A DNA stretch of 64,000 bases from an uncultured Flavobacteriaceae bacterium (GTDB lineage Bacteria; Bacteroidota; Bacteroidia; Flavobacteriales; Flavobacteriaceae): NCBI GenBank assembly GCA_947488435.1, contig CANKZG010000001.1, positions 1,728,308-1,792,307 of the forward strand. Direction: 5' to 3'. Shown here piece after piece: positions 43,048-51,379 of this stretch. Numbering within the stretch: position 1 is the first letter of the stretch; the number at the start of each line of letters is the position of its first letter. A program made the translations under genes and the position numbers. The notes beneath the pieces are model-generated. The model did not search any database and was not told where the DNA came from. It saw only the letters and a program-made list of their open reading frames with translations.

Positions 43048-46000
43048 ATGTTTGCCAAAAAATTTGACACGTACAATACCTATCTGGGATGGGTAGCCTT
43101 TGGTATTGCCTTAATAGTCTATACCCTAACTTTAGAACCCACGGGAAGTTTTTGGGATGCCGGAGAATATATTGCTACTTCCGCCAAATTGCAGGTAGCG
43201 CATCCTCCGGGGGCTCCACTGCAACAAATGTTGGGTGCTTTCTTTGCCCTATTTGCGCTGGCACCAGATCAGATTGCGCGTTGTGTAAACTATGTGTCGG
43301 CAGTTGCAAGCGCCTTTACCATTCTCTTTATGTTTTGGACCATTACCAATGTCCTTCGGAAACTGCTGCAACGAAAAACGCTAACCAATGATAGTGCTAT
43401 TGCCATTTTAGGAAGCGCTTTTATAGGCGTACTGTCCTTTACCTTTTCCGACAGTTTTTGGTTTAATGCGGTGGAAACCGAAGTATATGCTATGGCCAGT
43501 TTGGTAATGGCGCTCCTATTTTGGTTGGGATTAAAATGGACCGATAATTTGGGAACACCCCGAGGCAACAAATGGCTTGTTTTAATTGCCTTCGTGGTAG
43601 GACTTACTTTTGGCATTCAATTTATGGGTTTTTTGGCCATCCCTTCTATAGGATTACTGTATTACTTTAAGACCTACAAAACTACAACACTCAAAAACTT
43701 TTTAGTAGCCAATATAGCTGTGATTGCCCTACTGCTTCTGGTGTATAAATTTTCATTAACCTATGTGTTAAAATTGTTTGGTTGGGGGGAAGTATTTTTT
43801 GTAAATAGTTTGGGATTACCGTTTAATTCTGGATCCTTATTTGTAGGATTCCTCTTTGCAATCGGCTTTTATCTGGCCTTACGTTTTACGCAAAAAAGAG
43901 GCTTTTATACACTACATACGGTGGTGCTTTGTACCTTATTTCTTTTTCTGGGTTTTTCGTCATGGTTAATGCTTCCTATTCGTGCTAGCGCTAAGGTGGT
44001 GATTAATGAAAATAATCCCGAAGATGCCCGCTCCTTATTGGCCTATTACAACCGAGAGCAATACCCTGGGGTAGACAGTCCGTTTTATGGCACCTATTAT
44101 TCCGATAGTTTTGCCCCGGCTGGGGATGATACCGATGAGAAACCCAAATACGAAAAGGATCTTAAATTGGGAAAATACCGTATTGTAAACAAATACAAAG
44201 GCGCTTTGCAAGGACCAAATCCTGATCATAGAGGGTTTTTACCACGGATGTGGAGTGGGCAGCATGCTGCCAATTATATGCAATATTATGGAGCTTTAGA
44301 TTTTACAATCCGTACCGAATATCGTGGAAATGCAGAATTAAAAGCTGCTATTAATGGCTTTAATGCACGCTACGCCGAGGGGGCAATTGATGGCGAAGGC
44401 TACAACAAGTTTTTAAAGGATTTCGCTCCTTACATAAAAGTGGCACCACCTACGCTTTGGAAGCAGGTGAAATTTATGTTTCACTACCAATTTGGCTATA
44501 TGTACTGGCGGTATTTTATGTGGAATTTTGTAGGGCGCCAAAACGATATGCAAGGAAAGTTTAACAACAATGGTAATTGGCTAAGCGGGATCACTTTTTT
44601 GGATAGCTACCGCTTGGGAAGTCAAAAAAACCTGCCTGCCGATGTGGCCGATAATAAAGCGCGTAATACCTATTTCTTTTTACCCTTGGTATTGGGGATT
44701 CTGGGCTTGGTTTTTCAGATTTCCAGGAACCCCAAACAATTTTGGGTGTTTTTAGTATTTTTTGTTTTTACCGGGATTGCCATTCAGTTTTATACAAACC
44801 CCTTTGTTTTTCAACCCCGAGAACGAGACTATTCGCTGGTGGGTTCTTTTTATGTGTTTGCCTTGTGGATTGGTATTGGAGTTTATGGTTTATTTGTTGA
44901 ATTGAAGAAGATCGTTACCCCTAAAATAGGTGCGGTAATGAGCTTCGTACTTTGCTTATTTGCAGTACCGCTGTTAATGGCCTATCAGAATTGGGATGAT
45001 CACGACCGTTCCGGTCGGTATACCGCACGTTCTACCGCAAAAGCCTATTTAGACTCCTGTGCAAAGGATATGGGGGCCATTTTATTTACCATAGGTGATA
45101 ACGATACCTTTCCGTTATGGTATGCACAGGAAATTGAGGGCTATCGTACCGATGTACGTATGATTGTAACCACCTATTTGGTTACGGACTGGTATATCGA
45201 TCAGATGAAACGCAAATCTTATGAGAGTGATCCCATTCCCTCACAATTAACCCATGATTTGTACAGTTATGGAACCCGGGATGCCATTTACTATCAACAG
45301 CTCATCGATCAGCGTTGGGATATTAAAGATTTTATGAACTGGGTGGGGAGTGATAAGCCGCAAACCAAATTTCAACACCTGCTGGAAAAACAAGGGGCAG
45401 ATTTGAGTCAGTATTCGGAAAGCAATTTGGATATTGTTTTTTACCCAACCAATAAGATTCGGATTCCCGTGAATAAGGAGAACGTGCTAGCGTCGGGGTT
45501 GGTTAAGGAAGAAGATGCCCATCTCATTGTGGACTATATAGATATTGATTTGCCGGAAACGGCATTGGCAAAACATCGTATTTTAATGTTGGATGTATTG
45601 GCCAATAACGATTGGGAGCGTCCGCTCTATTTCTCAGGCGGAAGTTTTGATGATGCCGAATACCTCTGGTTAAAAGACTATTTACAGCTAGATGGACTAG
45701 TGTATAAGTTAGTACCCATAAAAACAGAAAATGATGATGCCTTTGCTATGGGACGCATCGATACGGAAGTGATGTACCCGATTGTTAAAAATTGGGAATG
45801 GGGCAACTCCGGGCGATCGGATATTTATCATGACCCGCAAACCCGTATTCAGGGGATTAGTTTTCGTGCTAATATGGCCCGTTTGGTAGAAGCCTTGCTG
45901 AACGAAAACGAGCTGGAAAAAGCCAAAGAAGTCATTGATATAGCAATGGACAACCTTCCGGTGGAACATTTTGCCTTTTATGCCTTTGCAGAGCCTTTTG

Positions 46001-46317
46001 TAGATGGTTATTATAAGGTGGGAGAAACGGAAAAGGCAAGGCAGCTTTACCGAAAACTCATTGCCATTTACCAGGATCGTTTACGTTATTATGCTGAGAT
46101 TCCCTTAAATGAGCAATACGAGCAGATTGAGACCATCCTTTCAGACATGCAAGCCTACCGCAGAAATATTGATATGGTGGTACGTAATAAGGATACCGCA
46201 CTGATTGACCAGGAAACCCTGATCTTTAATGAATATATCGATAAATTTCAACACTTTATGCAGGAAGAAAGTGCTCCTGCGGCACCAGAATTGAACGACC
46301 TGGATCGGATTCGGTAA
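43048..46317 (+). CDS. DUF2723 polytopic membrane protein
   Basis: A 1089-residue protein. The first 650 residues hold many membrane helices and the DUF2723 start (TYNTYLGWVAFGIALIVYTL, EPTGSFWDAGEYIATSAKLQ with acidic residues in the first periplasmic loop as in PMT-type glycosyltransferases). A soluble part follows (DNDTFPLWYAQEIEGYRTDV) and the C-terminal 200 residues contain TPR-like helices. DUF2723 proteins are widespread in Bacteroidota and suspected of envelope glycosylation; biochemical role is uncertain. Confidence 0.87.
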   Translation: MFAKKFDTYNTYLGWVAFGIALIVYTLTLEPTGSFWDAGEYIATSAKLQVAHPPGAPLQQMLGAFFALFALAPDQIARCVNYVSAVASAFTILFMFWTITNVLRKLLQRKTLTNDSAIAILGSAFIGVLSFTFSDSFWFNAVETEVYAMASLVMALLFWLGLKWTDNLGTPRGNKWLVLIAFVVGLTFGIQFMGFLAIPSIGLLYYFKTYKTTTLKNFLVANIAVIALLLLVYKFSLTYVLKLFGWGEVFFVNSLGLPFNSGSLFVGFLFAIGFYLALRFTQKRGFYTLHTVVLCTLFLFLGFSSWLMLPIRASAKVVINENNPEDARSLLAYYNREQYPGVDSPFYGTYYSDSFAPAGDDTDEKPKYEKDLKLGKYRIVNKYKGALQGPNPDHRGFLPRMWSGQHAANYMQYYGALDFTIRTEYRGNAELKAAINGFNARYAEGAIDGEGYNKFLKDFAPYIKVAPPTLWKQVKFMFHYQFGYMYWRYFMWNFVGRQNDMQGKFNNNGNWLSGITFLDSYRLGSQKNLPADVADNKARNTYFFLPLVLGILGLVFQISRNPKQFWVFLVFFVFTGIAIQFYTNPFVFQPRERDYSLVGSFYVFALWIGIGVYGLFVELKKIVTPKIGAVMSFVLCLFAVPLLMAYQNWDDHDRSGRYTARSTAKAYLDSCAKDMGAILFTIGDNDTFPLWYAQEIEGYRTDVRMIVTTYLVTDWYIDQMKRKSYESDPIPSQLTHDLYSYGTRDAIYYQQLIDQRWDIKDFMNWVGSDKPQTKFQHLLEKQGADLSQYSESNLDIVFYPTNKIRIPVNKENVLASGLVKEEDAHLIVDYIDIDLPETALAKHRILMLDVLANNDWERPLYFSGGSFDDAEYLWLKDYLQLDGLVYKLVPIKTENDDAFAMGRIDTEVMYPIVKNWEWGNSGRSDIYHDPQTRIQGISFRANMARLVEALLNENELEKAKEVIDIAMDNLPVEHFAFYAFAEPFVDGYYKVGETEKARQLYRKLIAIYQDRLRYYAEIPLNEQYEQIETILSDMQAYRRNIDMVVRNKDTALIDQETLIFNEYIDKFQHFMQEESAPAAPELNDLDRIR

Positions 46318-46456
46318 GGCGTAAGTTGTTCGATTCTTATTTAAAATTAACTTCTCTACTACAACTTGCTAATAAAATGTAAGAATACCATATGATTGTT
46401 ACTAATATATTCCGATATTGAGGGATATTAACTATATATACTTGTTGTGTGTGATT

Positions 46457-47134
46457 ATGGAAAAAGAACAACTTCATAAATGTCCACGTTGTGGAAACCT
46501 GACAACTCTTAGGCTTGAACATGAACACGAGATTGAAGAGGACTTATTTGATGAAGATAATGAATATGCTACCTTTGGATATAATTGCTACTATTTTTTC
46601 TCCTGTTCTTCATGTAATAGAATATCCATTTATGCTTATTTTTTTACAAACCCTGTGGATGAAAAAATTTCTGAATTAGATTTGATATTCCCAGTTATAA
46701 AAGATGCTTCATATTACTTGCCGAAAGAGGTTAAAAAGAATTATCTTGAAGCCAAAGAGGTTCAAAATATATCTGCAGTTTCATTTGCCATTTTAATCAG
46801 AAAAAGTTTGGAACAGATTTGTAAAGATAAAAAGGCGAAAGGATCGAATCTTTCGGTAATGATAAAAGATTTATCTCGAAGAGAAGTTTTACCGAAAAAA
46901 ATGACTGAATTGGCAACATTAATTAGACATCTAGGCAATGTTTCTGCTCATGATTCCTATCCTGTTGATTTTTGGGATGTTGATCTGTTGGATGAGCTAT
47001 TTCATTTTATAACAGACTACGTATATGTTATTGACAAACGAGTGGAAACTATTAAGGGGAAATGGGGATTAGATAAAACTGCGCACGATAATGGTTATAA
47101 TTCATTGTTTCCTCCCAGCGCGGATAAAAAATAA
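46457..47134 (+). CDS. DUF4145 protein with N-terminal zinc ribbon
   Basis: 225 residues from the ATG at 46457 (MEKEQLHKCPRCGN). Cys9-x2-Cys12 and Cys50-x2-Cys53 form a probable zinc ribbon; the C-terminal half matches DUF4145 (YLEAKEVQNISAVSFAILIR, LATLIRHLGNVSAHDSYPV), a HEPN-like helical domain found next to restriction and other defence genes as well as alone. No such genes are adjacent here. It begins the accessory stretch that ends at 50151. Confidence 0.83.
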   Translation: MEKEQLHKCPRCGNLTTLRLEHEHEIEEDLFDEDNEYATFGYNCYYFFSCSSCNRISIYAYFFTNPVDEKISELDLIFPVIKDASYYLPKEVKKNYLEAKEVQNISAVSFAILIRKSLEQICKDKKAKGSNLSVMIKDLSRREVLPKKMTELATLIRHLGNVSAHDSYPVDFWDVDLLDELFHFITDYVYVIDKRVETIKGKWGLDKTAHDNGYNSLFPPSADKK

Positions 47135-47186
47135 TAACTCTAAATGGGCTCAATTTACTGGGCGAACGATTATATAAAATTAGAAA

Positions 47187-47528
47187 ATGGGAATATCTAA
47201 ACGAAAATCTAGGAAGATTGTAGTAGATGGCCATAATTACAGGTGGAGCCCTTCTCAGGATTCAGGATATATGGTTCTTGTAGTACAAGATTATTCGGGA
47301 AACGGAAAAAAACTGGAAGTAGTGATTTCTGATGATAGAAATATTGTAATTGAAAATGGGAGTTATTCAATTGAGGTTGGGGATTCAAAGAAATTAATAA
47401 TTACGCCTAAACTCGTTGAGAACATAATTAGAGATTCAATAAAGATTGGATGGAACCCTCATGTTGCTGGACCACCAGTAGAACTCTTTTTAAATGAAGA
47501 ATCTCTCGAAGTTAGGAGAGGATTATAA
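47187..47528 (+). CDS. Hypothetical protein, 113 residues
   Basis: I do not recognise this family. It begins MGISKRKSRKIVVDGHNYRW, is beta-rich and soluble, with a hydrophobic stretch MVLVVQDYSGNG and a polar C-terminus (GWNPHVAGPPVELFL). No signal peptide or membrane helix. A GGGCGAACGATT motif lies 17 bases upstream, similar to motifs before the next two genes. Confidence 0.7.
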   Translation: MGISKRKSRKIVVDGHNYRWSPSQDSGYMVLVVQDYSGNGKKLEVVISDDRNIVIENGSYSIEVGDSKKLIITPKLVENIIRDSIKIGWNPHVAGPPVELFLNEESLEVRRGL

Positions 47529-47628
47529 AAGTATAAGACAAGGTAAAGTATTAAAACGCATTTTAACAGGCCGTTAGCGATACCTTAAAAAATAGTAAAG
47601 CAAGAAGAAAACAGATAATTAATCACAT

Positions 47629-48360
47629 ATGCGCGAACCGATACTCTTAATTTTTGTTGCCCTAATCCTTGTTATTTTCATAGTAAGCTATTTTTTTAGT
47701 AAAAAGGCGGTTATTAAACGAAAACTCAAAAAAGCAGAATTTAAACGGATCGACAATTTTAGAAATGGGGATGTCGCAAAAATTGTTGGACAAGTGGAGT
47801 TTGTGGAGAAACCACTTATTTCTCCGCTAGCTAAGCGTAAATGTGCATATTATTACATTCATATTGAACAGCAAGTTTCATCAGGCAAGAGTACCCGTTG
47901 GAAAACGATTATTGAAGAAGAAGTAAGTAGTAAATTTTTAATTAGAGACGGAGATCACTATGCGTTTATAAATGATGATAAGCTTAAAAGCTATATTGTT
48001 CAAGACCGAAGTTTTTCATCTGGATTTTTTAATGACACAACACTAGAGCTAGAAAATTTCCTAACTCTTAGAGGGCATAAAAGTGAAAATTTTTTAGGGT
48101 TTAATAAAACCCTTCGCTATAAAGAGGGGATTCTTGAGAATGAAGAAAAAATAGCCGTTTTTGGAAAGGGAATTTGGAAAGATGCAACCGAGTTAGAACT
48201 GCCCAAGAAATATGGAAAAGTTTTGGCGATAACGGCTAACAACGGCACCCCAATTTACTTAAGTGATGATCCGAATACCACAATAAAAAAGGCAAAGAAA
48301 AATGATTTTTTAATGAATAAGCGAAAACCTAATCATGACCGATGGAATGGCAGAAAATAG
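47629..48360 (+). CDS. GIDE-domain membrane protein (E3 ligase MUL1/GIDE-like fold)
   Basis: A 243-residue protein anchored by one N-terminal helix (residues about 4-23). The remainder follows the GIDE/BAM pattern: DVAKIVGQVEFVEKPLISPL, KRKCAYYYIHIEQQ, RWKTIIEEEVSSKFLIRDGD, then LRYKEGILENEEKIAVFGKG. In eukaryotes this domain is fused to RING ligases; bacterial forms such as this lack the RING finger and have no established role. It lies in the accessory stretch between unrelated genes. Confidence 0.72.
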   Translation: MREPILLIFVALILVIFIVSYFFSKKAVIKRKLKKAEFKRIDNFRNGDVAKIVGQVEFVEKPLISPLAKRKCAYYYIHIEQQVSSGKSTRWKTIIEEEVSSKFLIRDGDHYAFINDDKLKSYIVQDRSFSSGFFNDTTLELENFLTLRGHKSENFLGFNKTLRYKEGILENEEKIAVFGKGIWKDATELELPKKYGKVLAITANNGTPIYLSDDPNTTIKKAKKNDFLMNKRKPNHDRWNGRK

Positions 48361-48510
48361 TAAAAACCGCAATTACAGCGTCCTGAAGTTTTGGCAGACG
48401 GCGTTTGAGTTCGCTTAGCATAGGTAAAGCTCAGTTTCAAATCGAAAATTAATGTATATTCACAGGTAACAGACAGTTATACTGGCCCGTTACAATTCAT
48501 TAATAAACAA

Positions 48511-49584
48511 ATGAAGTATATAATATTTATTTTAACATTAATACTTTTCAGTTGCAACACTTCAAGTAAGAAAAAGAATATGAATTCTGAATATTTAATA
48601 TCGACTTCTTATGAAAGTGAAGAACGAGCAAAGAGTGTTTTACCTCTTGAAGGGAAGGAAGATGTAAGTAACATTCTGAACTTAGACCTCAAAAGCACCC
48701 AGTTTTCTATAGAATCTGGCGACAAAGACTATTTCGCGAATGAGAAATTTGATTGGATTCTAACTTTAAAATCGGCTAACGGAAGCTATTTCAATCGAGA
48801 GTCTGTATCAAAGTATTTCGATAATAAATGGAGGAAAAAATACAATTACCCATGGCTTTATTGTATTCCGAGAGGTGAAACTAAATGGACTTATCTTAAC
48901 TCAAGTGAAAATAAATCCAATGAGTTTACAAAAGTTGCGTTGGGATGGAAACTTTATGATCCGTTAGAAGATCCCCCAATTATCTATAATGAGAAGACTT
49001 TAAAAGAATATAAAATATCAACCTCTAAGATTGCTAAAAAATTAAAATCTAATGAGATTTCTGAGAACTACACGACGGAGCAAGCTGCTAAAAAATCAAG
49101 AGAACTTTCTGGCTATATACCTAAAAATAATCAATACGCTATAATCGTTTTAAAGGCTGAAAAAGAATTTGAAGGAAAAGAAATATGGGATGTTATGATG
49201 TCTTTAGGTTTGGATTGGGGTGATATGGATCTATTTCATTGGAATAATGATTTTGAATATGGGGATGACCAATTAATGAGTGTCTGGACTAGTACTGATC
49301 CAGGTTATTTTTTTCCTGAAGAAATTGCCGTAGGAAGAGTTCAAACTGATGACCTGATATTTGGTTTTAACATTCCACGTTCCATAGCTCCTGACCAAGT
49401 ACTAAAATCCATGTACAGAGCCACACAATACGCTCAATCTAGACTAGGTGGAGAGATTTTAAACGAAAATGGTCACCCATTTGACATTGAAATTGAAAAA
49501 ATTAAAGTCAATACTATTGTTAAAACCTTAAATGATAAATTTATTACTCCTGGAATGGGAGATGCTTTGTATCTATTCCAATAA
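48511..49584 (+). CDS. Lipoprotein with a ZipA C-terminal-like domain
   Basis: 357 residues with a lipoprotein signal (MKYIIFILTLILFSC, acylated Cys15). Residues about 209-340 resemble the FtsZ-binding domain of ZipA in the order and spacing of landmarks: YAIIVLKAEKEFEG, GLDWGDMDLFHWN, LMSVWTSTDPGYF, LIFGFNIPRS and AQSRLGGEIL (E. coli ZipA has FGDMNIYHRH, LFSLANMVKPGTF, TIFMQVP, VGGVVLDD). The lipoprotein signal would put this domain outside the cytoplasm, where FtsZ is absent, so a different ligand is likely. The N-terminal half is unrecognised. Confidence 0.68.
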   Translation: MKYIIFILTLILFSCNTSSKKKNMNSEYLISTSYESEERAKSVLPLEGKEDVSNILNLDLKSTQFSIESGDKDYFANEKFDWILTLKSANGSYFNRESVSKYFDNKWRKKYNYPWLYCIPRGETKWTYLNSSENKSNEFTKVALGWKLYDPLEDPPIIYNEKTLKEYKISTSKIAKKLKSNEISENYTTEQAAKKSRELSGYIPKNNQYAIIVLKAEKEFEGKEIWDVMMSLGLDWGDMDLFHWNNDFEYGDDQLMSVWTSTDPGYFFPEEIAVGRVQTDDLIFGFNIPRSIAPDQVLKSMYRATQYAQSRLGGEILNENGHPFDIEIEKIKVNTIVKTLNDKFITPGMGDALYLFQ

Positions 49585-49677
49585 ATAAAAAGAAATCATA
49601 GCTGAGACATTGTGGGCAATTCAAGAAATTAAAAAGAACAAAACATAATTTTAGCATAACCATAAAGTAGGTAACCT

Positions 49678-49953
49678 ATGGCTCATGGCAGTTTATCGCA
49701 GTTCAAAGCTACTTTAGCTCGAAAAAAAGCTCGAAAAGAAAAAACGCAAGGGAAATTTGACCGAAATAAGATAGATTACAAAGGTTCCGATGTTACAACT
49801 GAATTTGATTTTCCAAAACTTTCGGAATCTGAATTGGAGATACTAAAAGAAGAAATACGTATAAAAGCAAAAACTGAAAAACGGAGGGAACTAATAGTGT
49901 TCGGAATAATACTAATAGTACTAATTACCTTGCTTTTTTATCTAATAAATTAA
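49678..49953 (+). CDS. Small tail-anchored membrane protein, 91 residues
   Basis: Unrecognised. The N-terminal half is very basic (FKATLARKKARKEKTQGKF), the middle is acidic and helical (LSESELEILKEEIRIKAKTE), and the C-terminal 20 residues form one membrane helix (IVFGIILIVLITLLFYLI). It is followed after 6 bases by another small membrane-protein gene, so the two are probably co-transcribed. Confidence 0.7.
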   Translation: MAHGSLSQFKATLARKKARKEKTQGKFDRNKIDYKGSDVTTEFDFPKLSESELEILKEEIRIKAKTEKRRELIVFGIILIVLITLLFYLIN

Positions 49954-49959
49954 ACAACC

Positions 49960-50151
49960 ATGAATAAAAAAAAAGAAAATAAAGGCAGTATACTATCTGG
50001 TATTGGAGGGTTGTTTACCATTGCCGGAATTGTTTTAATGGTATTGAAAGGCTCAGCCATGGGCTATCTTACAGTAATAATTATAGGCGTTTTTTTAGCA
50101 GCATACGGATTTATGCTCACGGCTAAAGCAGGAAAAAAAGAGGAAGATTAG
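49960..50151 (+). CDS. Small two-helix membrane protein, 63 residues
   Basis: Unrecognised. Charged ends (MNKKKENKG, AGKKEED) enclose two helices (ILSGIGGLFTIAGIVLMVL and YLTVIIIGVFLAAYGFMLTA). It overlaps the 3' end of the convergent gldA by four bases and has no room for a terminator between them. Confidence 0.7.
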   Translation: MNKKKENKGSILSGIGGLFTIAGIVLMVLKGSAMGYLTVIIIGVFLAAYGFMLTAKAGKKEED

Positions 50152-51041
50152 CTGGTAAGTTCCGTAAACAAACTTTCTAAGTTTCTGTTTTTACGGCTTA
50201 ATTGTAGCGTTTTAAGTTCGTTGTCATGCGCAAAATCAAATACGGCAGGTCGCATATCCTGATCTGTACTAAATTGAATTTCGTAAACAAAACCACCGAT
50301 ATTAGTAACCTTGGTTACATGCGGTAATTTTTGAAGCAAGGCTTCTTCCACCCGATAATCAAACTCCACTTCAATAATTTGCTCACCCGAAGTGCGAAGT
50401 TCGGTAAGTTTCTTATCGGCTACCAGTTCTCCTTTATTAATAATAATGACACGATCGCAAACGGCCTCAACTTCCTTCATGATATGGGTAGAAAGTAAAA
50501 TGGTTTTTTGTTTTCCAATGTCTAGAATAAGTTTTCGAATTTCCAACAGTTGATTGGGATCCAAACCGGTAGTAGGTTCATCCAAAATAAGCACCTCCGG
50601 ATCGTGCAGTAATGCGGCAGCCAAACCCACACGTTGACGGTATCCCTTAGAAAGCTGTCCTATTTTTTTATGCGCTTCTGGCGAAAGGCCAGTTTTGTCA
50701 ATCACCAGGGCAATCTGATCTTTGGGAACCCCATATACCGAAGCATTAAAATGCAAATACTCTTTTACATACATATCTAAGTATAAGGGATTGTGTTCCG
50801 GTAGGTACCCAATGCATTTTTGCACTTCATTTTTCTGATCCACCACATCAAAGGTATTTACGGCTGCCTCACCGTCATCGGCACGACTATAAGTCGTTAA
50901 AATCTTCATCATCGTAGATTTCCCGGCACCATTGGGCCCCAAAAAGCCTACGATTTCTCCTTTCTTAATGGAAAAGCTTACGTTATTTAATGCTTTTTGT
51001 GTGCCAAAAGTTTTGGTGATGTTGGTGACCGTGATCGACAT
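50148..51041 (-). CDS. gldA: Gliding-motility ABC transporter ATP-binding protein
   Basis: A 297-residue ABC ATPase with Walker A GPNGAGKST, signature LSKGYRQRVGLAAAL, Walker B VLILDEPTTGLDP and the switch His in LLSTHIMKEV. Length and the GldA-like C-terminal extension (LSRKNRNLESLFTELTS) support GldA, the ATPase needed with GldF and GldG for gliding in flavobacteria; gldF/gldG are not in this window, so a related export ATPase remains possible. Confidence 0.87.
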   Translation of the reverse strand: MSITVTNITKTFGTQKALNNVSFSIKKGEIVGFLGPNGAGKSTMMKILTTYSRADDGEAAVNTFDVVDQKNEVQKCIGYLPEHNPLYLDMYVKEYLHFNASVYGVPKDQIALVIDKTGLSPEAHKKIGQLSKGYRQRVGLAAALLHDPEVLILDEPTTGLDPNQLLEIRKLILDIGKQKTILLSTHIMKEVEAVCDRVIIINKGELVADKKLTELRTSGEQIIEVEFDYRVEEALLQKLPHVTKVTNIGGFVYEIQFSTDQDMRPAVFDFAHDNELKTLQLSRKNRNLESLFTELTS

Positions 51042-51229
51042 GAATGCTTTTTTGTGTAAAAATAATAATAAATACAGCAGCAGCAGTATTTCGACATTCG
51101 TAAAAGAGCAGTCTTTTTAGTGAATTATATGTAGCTATTATTTGAAAAAACCGCAGATTTGAAAAAATGTTCTGATTAAATATGATTTTTAAATTTAATA
51201 GGTATCTTAGCCACTTAAATCAAAACAAA

Positions 51230-51298
51230 ATGCGCAATTATTTCTGGAGCAGCTTTTACTTTTACTTCTTTTTTAAAAGAAGTACGGGACTGTTCTAG
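51230..51298 (+). CDS. Phe/Tyr-rich leader peptide of the pheA-tyrA operon
   Basis: A 22-codon frame, ATG to TAG. Its first 18 residues are MRNYFWSSFYFYFFFKRS. Of 22 residues seven are Phe, three Tyr and one Trp, concentrated at positions 4-15, immediately before the hairpin segments of an attenuator and 82 bases ahead of the pheA start. This is the composition and position expected of a regulatory leader for phenylalanine/tyrosine synthesis. The peptide itself needs no function beyond ribosome stalling. Confidence 0.85.
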   Translation: MRNYFWSSFYFYFFFKRSTGLF

Positions 51299-51354
51299 GT
51301 AATATTTGTATACCATATAGATGAAAGTCCCGAGCCAATCGGGACTTTTTTTTT
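51264..51354 (+). promoter_or_regulatory. Ribosome-dependent transcription attenuator of the Phe/Tyr operon
   Basis: Three exclusive pairings are seen. First, ACTTCTTTT (51264-51272) with AAAAGAAGT (51275-51283), inside the Phe codon run. Second, an antiterminator: CGGGACT-G-TTC (51285-51295, in the last leader codons) with GAA-AGTCCCG (51323-51332), 10 bp with one bulged G. Third, the terminator AAAGTCCCG (51324-51332) with CGGGACTTT (51340-51348) and a T-run. A ribosome stalled at scarce Phe/Tyr leaves the antiterminator free; one that reaches the TAG covers it and lets the terminator form. Confidence 0.85.
51324..51354 (+). terminator. Attenuator terminator before pheA
   Basis: A perfect 9-bp stem AAAGTCCCG / CGGGACTTT with loop AGCCAAT and nine T in a row at the end. 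It lies 26 bases upstream of the pheA GTG, where an unregulated terminator would silence the operon. Confidence 0.9.
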
Positions 51355-51379
51355 ATGACCATTTTAAAGTGCGTACAAC

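Noticed and set aside
46457-47134. The DUF4145 protein as part of a defence system
   Set aside because: DUF4145 can accompany restriction systems, but no nuclease, methylase or helicase is adjacent and the following genes are unrelated.
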